This document shows positions 6,141 to 11,424 of a stretch of 11,424 bases of DNA, in pieces (the first letter of the stretch is position 1; every line of letters starts with the position of its first letter). A program made the translations under genes and the position numbers. The DNA is from an uncultured bacterium (GTDB taxonomy: Bacteria; Cyanobacteriota; Vampirovibrionia; Gastranaerophilales; Gastranaerophilaceae). The notes beneath the pieces were generated by a model that saw only the letters and a list, made by a program, of their open reading frames with translations, searched no databases and was not told the DNA's origin. The stretch is taken from contig CACXAK010000076.1 of the NCBI GenBank assembly GCA_902765655.1, positions 1 to 11,424 of the forward strand, read 5' to 3'.

Positions 6141-6915
6141 CTTCTTTCTGATAAGCCCAGGCGCTGTGGTTATGAATACTTTCAAATGCCTCACAATCAA
6201 TTTCAAATTCTTTAACTATTTGATGATTGCGCAGTTTTACAACAACTTCTCTTAAAACATCTTCAACAAAACGGGGATTTTCCCACGCTTTTTCAGTCAC
6301 ATACTTTTCATCCTGACGTTTCAGCAACGAATACAACGGACAAGATGCACAAGATTCAACAAGCTCTATTAAATCTTCCAACCAAATATGATCTTTTTCG
6401 TCATAAGAAATTTTTACGCTGATTATTGCTCTTTGATTATGCGCACCGTACTCTGAAATTTCTTTTGAGCAAGGGCAAAGAGTAGTGACAGGCACTTTCG
6501 CACCCAAAATAAATTTATAATTTCCGCTCTCATCAATTCTGCCCTCAAACGAACAATCATAACTCATCGGGGCTGATAATCTTGATACAGGTGCTTTTTT
6601 ATTTATGAAATACTTGAATTTGAATTTTAATTCTCCGCTTTGGGCATGTAGTTTTTTAATTATTTTTTCCAAACAACCTTTTATATCAACCCCAAGCATA
6701 TCTTTTTCGCGCCATTCATTAAAAACTTCAACAAAGCGGCTCATATGAGTTCCTTTGTAATTTCTTGGCAGTGATACAGCAGCTCTTGCAACTCCTGATA
6801 CAACTAAATCAGACTTATTTTTTCTTTGAATCCTTAATGGTAAATCTATGTCGGTTATTCCGACCTTTTGTATATCAACATTTCTGTAATCCTCAGTGTT
6901 TTGGACATCTTTCAT
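6133..6915 (-). CDS. folE2: GTP cyclohydrolase FolE2 (type IB)
   Basis: This 260-aa enzyme converts GTP to 7,8-dihydroneopterin triphosphate, the first step of tetrahydrofolate and of queuosine/preQ0 synthesis. FolE2 is the metal-promiscuous alternative to zinc-dependent FolE. Diagnostic motifs: THMSRFVEVFNEW (57-69), TTLCPCSKEISEYGAHNQR (144-162, catalytic Cys147 and His159), ESCASCPLYSLLKRQDEKYVTE (187-208) and SIHNHSAWAY (246-255). Length is normal for the family. It is the last gene of a minus-strand operon and starts four bases after the asparaginase stop. Its ribosome site is weak (GGTG seven bases before the ATG), so translation is probably coupled to the upstream gene. It converges with the condensing-enzyme gene, overlapping it by 8 bp, with no hairpin terminator visible in the overlap. 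No other folate or queuosine gene is in the window. Confidence 0.93.
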   Translation of the reverse strand: MKDVQNTEDYRNVDIQKVGITDIDLPLRIQRKNKSDLVVSGVARAAVSLPRNYKGTHMSRFVEVFNEWREKDMLGVDIKGCLEKIIKKLHAQSGELKFKFKYFINKKAPVSRLSAPMSYDCSFEGRIDESGNYKFILGAKVPVTTLCPCSKEISEYGAHNQRAIISVKISYDEKDHIWLEDLIELVESCASCPLYSLLKRQDEKYVTEKAWENPRFVEDVLREVVVKLRNHQIVKEFEIDCEAFESIHNHSAWAYQKEVK

Positions 6916-6919
6916 ATAC

Positions 6920-7876
6920 TTACACCAAACTTTCGATATAACCTACTTTATCTCCGTTGTTGATTAAAATATCATGACTAACTTCAATCTTTGACCAGCG
7001 AAGATTATTAATTAAATCAATTGCAACTATTTCTCTTGCCTGCATATTTGCATCACATATTTTGACGATAAATCCTTCTTCTATTTCTGTATTTACAACT
7101 ATAATCAACCCGCCGGCACCAACTTTTGCAATGATATTCGAACTGTTTTCAAGAATTTTTGTATCCGTACGGTTTTCACCGCCTATCAAATATGAATTGT
7201 TTAAAAACGCCTCTTTTATTACCGAATATTTTGGATTGCAAAACAAATTCAGATAACCTTTTACCATATTTGCAAGCGGCATGGAGCAAATCGGAACTCC
7301 GCATCCGTCTTTTGTTACTGGATATTCCTGTTTAAGTTCGCAAAGCTCATAAATTCGTTTTTTAATTTCTTGCTGAAGCGGGTGATTTATATCATCATAA
7401 TTTTCCGTATCCCATCCTTTTAATTTGCAAAGCCCAAGCATCATAATATGTTTGCCTGAACAATTATTGTGCAAAACTGACGGTTTTTCATTATTGAGAA
7501 GCAATTTTTTTGCGGCTCTTTGCGACAATGGCTCATGTATACCGCATTTTAAATCTGATTCAGCAACACCAAATTTTTCCATAAGTTTTTTTAACACACT
7601 GATATGAACGCCTTCACCGGCATGTGAGGCACAGCAAATTGCGATTTCCGATGAAGTCATATCAAATGCTTTGTCTAACTCGTAATCAACAAGAAGTGCT
7701 GCCTGCAATGGCTTTGCACATGAACGCAAATAAAAAGGGTAATTTTTGTCATCTCCGATTTTTTCAGCCACATGATTTTTGGAACAACGCACAACGTACC
7801 CGAAATGTTCGGTTTCAACAAGGCCATCTCTTATAAAATTGACCAGTTTTTCAGGTTGAGTATTCATATTATACAT
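6920..7876 (-). CDS. L-asparaginase, Rhizobium etli type (Asparaginase_II family)
   Basis: A 318-aa cytoplasmic hydrolase (no signal peptide) expected to cleave asparagine to aspartate and ammonia. It belongs to the serine-lysine, zinc-associated family typified by R. etli asparaginase, not the E. coli AnsA/AnsB fold. Motifs: RSCAKPLQA with Ser52/Lys55, CASHAGEGVH with Ser84, LHNNCSGKHIMML with Cys139/Lys142, DGCGVPICSMPL with Cys192, and IIAKVGAGG with Lys251. As I recall the R. etli structure, these correspond to its two Ser-Lys pairs and its Cys/Lys/Cys zinc site, so the active site looks complete. The ATG at 7876 is preferred over the one at 7867 because AGGCGG lies eight bases before it. 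It overlaps the upstream gene's end by eight bases, implying translational coupling. The second gene of the operon. Confidence 0.88.
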   Translation of the reverse strand: MYNMNTQPEKLVNFIRDGLVETEHFGYVVRCSKNHVAEKIGDDKNYPFYLRSCAKPLQAALLVDYELDKAFDMTSSEIAICCASHAGEGVHISVLKKLMEKFGVAESDLKCGIHEPLSQRAAKKLLLNNEKPSVLHNNCSGKHIMMLGLCKLKGWDTENYDDINHPLQQEIKKRIYELCELKQEYPVTKDGCGVPICSMPLANMVKGYLNLFCNPKYSVIKEAFLNNSYLIGGENRTDTKILENSSNIIAKVGAGGLIIVVNTEIEEGFIVKICDANMQAREIVAIDLINNLRWSKIEVSHDILINNGDKVGYIESLV

Positions 7877-8582
7877 TCTTTTTACCGCCTAATAATTCAT
7901 TTAATCTTTCTTTGAGTTGTTGATTTTCATTTCTTAAATTTCGAATAATAGTTTCGTAATCCTTACTTTCGGTAATTTTAGGAACTTCATTATGATCAAG
8001 AATAAATCTCTTTTTTGCCTCTTCTTTTATAGATAACAATATATCAAGTTGTTTCTGAGAGATTAAGCCAAGTTCAATCAGAGATTGCCCAAATTTTTTG
8101 TCATGTTTTTTTGCTCGGTGTTCATAATTTAAAACGGCATCATCAAGCTGCTGTTCTGAAATAATTCCGTCCTGCATAAAATATTCTCCTGTCCTGAATT
8201 TGCCGGCTAAGAAACCTGCAATATTTAGAATTTGTGAATTATCAGGAATCTGAATGTACCCTTCATCAACTGCAAAAAGAAAATAATTTGCAACTTCTTC
8301 CATTGAAAGATATGTATTCAAAGTTATATCGGATATGCTTGAGCCATTATCGCAGTATTCAAATATATTATAAATGTTTGAATCGAATCCGGATTGTTTT
8401 GTATTTAATTCACATTTACCTTTATCCGACAGTATTGGTCTGAATGTAGCAAAAGTATAGGCAAGTTCGCCTTCTGATGTCATATCATTTTTAAGACGTA
8501 CATATATAATTTCTTTAATCCAACCCGGGAAATTAGATATTTTTTCTAAAAATTTGTCTAAAAAATTTCTTTGCACTTTCAC
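7869..8582 (-). CDS. Uncharacterised protein: winged-helix-like, MshEN-like two-repeat domain, C-terminal coiled coil
   Basis: I do not recognise this 237-aa protein as a named family. Residues about 68-113 (IYNIFEYCDNGSSISDI, then LSMEEVANYFLFAVDEGYIQI) look like a small winged helix. Residues 132-183 contain two successive units, GEYFMQDGIISEQQLDDAV and GQSLIELGLISQKQLDILL, spaced like the repeats of MshEN/GspE N-terminal domains (LGE.L...G.I...QL..AL). Residues 206-231 form a charged heptad-like coiled coil (YETIIRNLRNENQQLKERL). It has no signal peptide or membrane helix. Some MshEN domains bind cyclic di-GMP, but I cannot see the long conserved binding motifs, so that role is only a possibility. 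It is the first gene of the operon with asparaginase and folE2. The GTG at 8582 has GGAG four bases upstream; a second GTG at 8576 has a 10-base spacer and is an alternative start. Confidence 0.7.
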   Translation of the reverse strand: MKVQRNFLDKFLEKISNFPGWIKEIIYVRLKNDMTSEGELAYTFATFRPILSDKGKCELNTKQSGFDSNIYNIFEYCDNGSSISDITLNTYLSMEEVANYFLFAVDEGYIQIPDNSQILNIAGFLAGKFRTGEYFMQDGIISEQQLDDAVLNYEHRAKKHDKKFGQSLIELGLISQKQLDILLSIKEEAKKRFILDHNEVPKITESKDYETIIRNLRNENQQLKERLNELLGGKKNV

Positions 8583-9656
8583 ATATCTCCGCTTGAAATT
8601 ATTTTATCATTAAAAGTTTTTGGGTTCAATATAGTATTTCGCAAAATAACTTTAGGAATAAAAAGAGGTGCATCGGATTCCGAGATAAAATCCGCATATC
8701 GTAAACTCGCCCGAAAATACCATCCTGATGTTAATAAAACTAAAGAAGCTGAGGCAAAATTCAAAGAAATAAATGAAGCATATGAAGTTCTTGGGGACAA
8801 AGCAAAACGTCAAAGATACGACAGCTTGGGTGCAAATTGGCAGGGCGGAGCCGACTATACCCCGCCTCCGGGATTTGAAAATTTCGGGTTTAACCCTGGT
8901 GCCGGCGGTTATCAGCAATTTAATTTTGGCGGCGGAGATATGGGCGGTTTTAGTGACTTCTTCAGCTCTCTGTTTGGCGATATGATGGGCGCAGGTGCAC
9001 AGACAAGAGGCGGATTCAGCGGCTTTGATTTTGGCTCTATGGGGCAGGAAGTGCCGCGTTCGCGCAGGACTCAGAGAACATCAAGAACCAAAAAAGAAGA
9101 TTTAGATATTACACTTAATCTAAATGTCACTGCAAAAGATCTATTTGGGAGTGAACCGATTACCGTTCGCTATAACAATATGGAAAAATGTACTCAGTGT
9201 AATGGCGGGGGCTTTTGTTCCCATTGCGGCGGTACAGGCATTGTAAATGAGAATAAGTCAATAAAAGTAAAATTGCCAAAAGAAATTAAAGACGGTCAAA
9301 AAATACGACTTAAAGGAGAAGGAAAGACGGATGCTTATGGACAGAAAGGCGATATGTATCTTGTTATCCATCCAAAAGATAATGAATATGAAATAAACGA
9401 AAGCGATTTAACAAAAGAAATTGAAATTACGCCGCCTGAAGCCGTTTTAGGTTGTAAAAAAGAGATTAAAACTCTGCACGGTAATATAACAATACAGATA
9501 CCGCAGATGACTCAAACAGGCAAAATGCTCAGATTAAAAAATCTCGGTTTACCAAAGAAATCAGGCGGTTACGGTAATCTTAACGCTAAAATTAAAATCG
9601 TTTTACCCGAAAAAATTACCGTAAAACAAATGGAATTGTACAAACAGATGTTATAA
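8571..9656 (+). CDS. dnaJ: DnaJ-family co-chaperone with a reduced zinc-binding region; 5' end uncertain
   Basis: A Hsp40 co-chaperone that should stimulate DnaK ATPase and deliver substrates. Visible, numbering from 8571: J-domain helices II-IV (ASDSEIKSAYRKLARKYHPDVNK, with HPD at 51-53, then FKEINEAYEVLGDKAKRQRYDSLG), a Gly/Phe-rich linker (100-160), a basic stretch, then the C-terminal beta domains (172-350). Between the beta strands is CTQCNGGGFCSHCGGTG (207-223): only two CxxCxGxG motifs (Cys 207/210/216/219), so one zinc site instead of two. The start is a problem. The frame opens at a TTG (8571) with no ribosome site, inside the first codons of the divergent gene. There is no in-frame ATG or GTG before the J-domain, and helix I reads FRKITLGI instead of the usual YYxxLG(I/V). 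The first 20-25 residues are probably not real. The stop is firm; 20 bases separate it from the next convergent gene. Confidence 0.8.
   Translation: MHFHISPLEIILSLKVFGFNIVFRKITLGIKRGASDSEIKSAYRKLARKYHPDVNKTKEAEAKFKEINEAYEVLGDKAKRQRYDSLGANWQGGADYTPPPGFENFGFNPGAGGYQQFNFGGGDMGGFSDFFSSLFGDMMGAGAQTRGGFSGFDFGSMGQEVPRSRRTQRTSRTKKEDLDITLNLNVTAKDLFGSEPITVRYNNMEKCTQCNGGGFCSHCGGTGIVNENKSIKVKLPKEIKDGQKIRLKGEGKTDAYGQKGDMYLVIHPKDNEYEINESDLTKEIEITPPEAVLGCKKEIKTLHGNITIQIPQMTQTGKMLRLKNLGLPKKSGGYGNLNAKIKIVLPEKITVKQMELYKQML
8601..8629 (-). promoter_or_regulatory. Promoter of the MshEN-like/asparaginase/folE2 operon
   Basis: On the minus strand TTGAAC (8624-8629) and TAAAAT (8601-8606) are separated by exactly 17 bases. 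TGA directly before the -10 box gives an extended -10. The transcript would start near 8594, leaving a roughly 12-base leader that holds the GGAG ribosome site (8587-8590). The promoter lies inside the presumed 5' end of the divergent dnaJ-like gene. Confidence 0.6.
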
Positions 9657-9676
9657 ACTCAGTATTCACTTTTAGA

Positions 9677-11248
9677 TTAATTCCTGTATTCTTCGGTCCC
9701 CGGGAAGCTGTTTTGTCCTGTTCTCATTTTGGTTATCCAATATTGCATTTTAGGGATGATTGTCGATAGGAACAATGCTGATATTGCAAATCCGCTGCCC
9801 CAGTTAATCAGGTTCATTTTGAAGTTGTGTTTTGAAGCATCTTTAAGCAGTTTGGATGTAACTTCTTTTGCATTTGTTTTTTGAGCTTTTTCGACAATTG
9901 ATTTTACATAATTTGTCAAATCTTTTTTCAAAGAATCAAATGTACTTTGAGGTACAAATTTATAACTTTCATTGTCCATGAATTTTCTGTGTCCGAGGGC
10001 ATTAGCATAAAATTCTTTTAAGAATTCAGGATCGTTGATGTGCCCGCCGTTTAGAACATCTTTTACCTGTCCGATTGTCAGAATACGTTTTGCTACTGAT
10101 TTTGTTTCTCCGTTTTCAGTGATTTCAACAATTCTTTCCGGTTGAAGCTCGGACATCTTTTGTGCTATTTCTTCGTATTGAGATAATTTTTCTGACGGTA
10201 CAATATTTTTCAATTCTTCTTTAAATTTGTCAAGGGTAATTATATGATGTTCGCTGAATCTTGCTTTCAAACTTTCAGGTAATTCTTTCTTTTCTCCTAA
10301 AACTTCTTTTGCAAATGTTGCAGCATCTATTTTGTTATCTCCAACGTAGTTTTGCAGATATTCGGTTGCAAATTTCGCTGATGACGGATCTAATCTTGTT
10401 TTGTTCCCTTTACCCTGTTCTATTTGGTTCAGCCAGCTGTTCATATTTGCCATATTGAACATGTAGAAGTAAATTGAGGATAAATCTCTGAATAAGATTT
10501 CTACCCTTTCATCATTATTCCTTGCCGAATACGCTCTGCCTGAAGCAGTTCCGGCATCAACGGATAAAAGCTTCCAGTTTCTTTTGCTCTCAAAATTATT
10601 TGCAAGAGTCAGTAAATCCCATTTGCCGGTAAAAGATGTTTCATTATCTTCTTTTTTACCTTGAGAGAATTCATTAAAATCAGGTCTTTTAATGTATGTG
10701 TCATTACTGTTGTGTGGAGTTTTATTGTCATTTTTGTGATAAGAGCGGGTTATTGCCTGATTAATTTTCGGAAGTACAAATCCTATAAAAGCGTTTGCTA
10801 TTAAAACACTTGCAATTACTTTTGTAAATTTAAATTTTGCCATTAAGCTTTCAGAAATAGTACCGCCGTTTGTTTTAAGTTCTTTTGCCAAATATTTTTT
10901 AAGCGGATTTCTTGTATGGTCATGTGCAATATCAACATTTTTATGCGGAAGTTTTAATAATCTTTGTCCTAATTTTTCAAATAAAGCGTTTAATGCTGTT
11001 ACGCCGCCCAACCAGAATAAAGCACCTGAAAATTCTTCGGTAATTCTTTCTCTTGCTTCATCAAAGCCGCCTCTTTTGTATGCCTGATAAGTTCTGCCTG
11101 CTTCTACAAACGCTTCAAGCGCAATTACAGGTAAAAACCCGTCACTTGCCATTGCCGAAACAATATTGCGGGGTTGGAATTGTTTCTTGAGGTTTGCGAC
11201 TGAAAATGTCGGATATATATTTGCTTTTGGAATTTTTATTCCTGACAT
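9677..11248 (-). CDS. Uncharacterised 523-aa membrane protein with three predicted helices
   Basis: No recognised domain. Three hydrophobic segments stand out: about 73-90 (FSGALFWLGGVTALNALF), 141-160 (FTKVIASVLIANAFIGFVLP) and 480-499 (LINWGSGFAISALFLSTIIP). Between the second and third lies a large hydrophilic region (about 165-475) rich in Lys, Glu and Asn and mostly helical. It begins with a low-complexity Asn/Lys/Asp stretch (170-206) that may be a flexible linker. There is no cleavable signal peptide; the N-terminus is amphipathic and basic (LKKQFQPRNIVSAMA). In my recollection, proteins with this opening are common, often as paralogues, in gut Melainabacteria genomes, but no function is known to me. 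The ATG at 11248 is preceded by GGAAG at a 10-base spacer. It is a single-gene unit with its own promoter, convergent with the dnaJ-like gene. Confidence 0.85.
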   Translation of the reverse strand: MSGIKIPKANIYPTFSVANLKKQFQPRNIVSAMASDGFLPVIALEAFVEAGRTYQAYKRGGFDEARERITEEFSGALFWLGGVTALNALFEKLGQRLLKLPHKNVDIAHDHTRNPLKKYLAKELKTNGGTISESLMAKFKFTKVIASVLIANAFIGFVLPKINQAITRSYHKNDNKTPHNSNDTYIKRPDFNEFSQGKKEDNETSFTGKWDLLTLANNFESKRNWKLLSVDAGTASGRAYSARNNDERVEILFRDLSSIYFYMFNMANMNSWLNQIEQGKGNKTRLDPSSAKFATEYLQNYVGDNKIDAATFAKEVLGEKKELPESLKARFSEHHIITLDKFKEELKNIVPSEKLSQYEEIAQKMSELQPERIVEITENGETKSVAKRILTIGQVKDVLNGGHINDPEFLKEFYANALGHRKFMDNESYKFVPQSTFDSLKKDLTNYVKSIVEKAQKTNAKEVTSKLLKDASKHNFKMNLINWGSGFAISALFLSTIIPKMQYWITKMRTGQNSFPGTEEYRN

Positions 11249-11297
11249 ATAATTGTTACTTCCACACTACTTAGATATCATGGTAAAAACTCATAAA

Positions 11298-11326
11298 ATT
11301 TTATTTTTGCCCTGAAACGGAGTAAA
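11298..11326 (-). promoter_or_regulatory. Candidate promoter of the 523-aa membrane protein gene
   Basis: On the minus strand TTTACT (11321-11326) and TAAAAT (11298-11303) are separated by 17 bases, placing a transcript start near 11291 and a leader of about 43 bases before the ATG at 11248. Matches to consensus are 4/6 and 5/6. The remaining sequence to the window's right edge (to 11424) is AT-rich and shows no gene. Confidence 0.4.
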
Positions 11327-11424
11327 GTTAAAATATTGTTACATAAATTTATTTGTTGTTTTTATTTTATGACTTTGAAAAATTCATTTGAGATAAGTTG
11401 TGAATATTTTTCACCCTGATTTGC

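Noticed and set aside
1..11424. Reading frames antiparallel to preA, PPDK, asparaginase, the MshEN-like gene, dnaJ and the 523-aa gene
   Set aside because: These short frames lie wholly or largely opposite or within strong coding sequences, lack ribosome sites and family similarity, and look like shadows.
1..11424. tRNA, rRNA, CRISPR arrays, insertion sequences, riboswitches
   Set aside because: No cloverleaf, regular spaced repeats, transposase or recognisable riboswitch core was seen on either strand; the intergenic gaps are short and AT-rich.

Overview
This AT-rich 11.4-kb window looks like part of the chromosome of an uncultured gut bacterium of the non-photosynthetic cyanobacterial lineage (Melainabacteria/Gastranaerophilales). 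That is an inference from three things: low GC, a DnaJ whose post-J-domain segment resembles cyanobacterial DnaJ proteins, and a 523-aa three-helix membrane protein of a kind I associate with these genomes. No mobile element, CRISPR array, rRNA or tRNA gene was found. Most of the window is core metabolism, but four loci show damage or unusual architecture.

Layout. (1) 1-362, plus strand: the decayed 3' end of a DUF3137-type gene, broken by one frameshift and running on its 5' side into a GGGCA/TGCCC palindrome. (2) 556-1755, minus: a PreA-like dihydropyrimidine dehydrogenase subunit with two [4Fe-4S] motifs, with its own promoter and without its usual PreT partner. (3) 1962-4617, minus: pyruvate phosphate dikinase (PPDK), split into two reading frames by a 25-bp tandem duplication whose copies differ only at synonymous positions. 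It also lacks about nine residues near its C-terminus. A 15-bp perfect hairpin at 1912-1946 terminates it. (4) 4830-6140, plus: a DRE-TIM claisen condensing enzyme of the homocitrate/isopropylmalate synthase family, most like Re-citrate synthase, divergent from PPDK. (5) 8582-6133, minus: a three-gene operon with overlaps or tiny gaps, comprising a winged-helix/MshEN-like/coiled-coil protein, an R. etli-type L-asparaginase and GTP cyclohydrolase FolE2. It is driven by a good promoter at 8601-8629. (6) 8571-9656, plus: a DnaJ-family co-chaperone with only two of the four CxxCxGxG motifs and no credible start codon. (7) 9677-11248, minus: the 523-aa membrane protein of unknown function.

How the genes relate. 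PPDK (pyruvate/PEP interconversion), the possible Re-citrate synthase (oxaloacetate plus acetyl-CoA to citrate) and asparaginase (asparagine to aspartate) would fit a fermentative organism that makes glutamate-family precursors through a partial TCA branch and salvages amino acids. PreA would handle pyrimidine bases and FolE2 starts folate and queuosine synthesis. This is a metabolic reading of neighbours, not evidence of one coordinated system. I see no convincing undescribed multi-gene system. The most worthwhile leads are the PPDK junction, the reduced-zinc DnaJ with a missing start, and the identity of the condensing enzyme.
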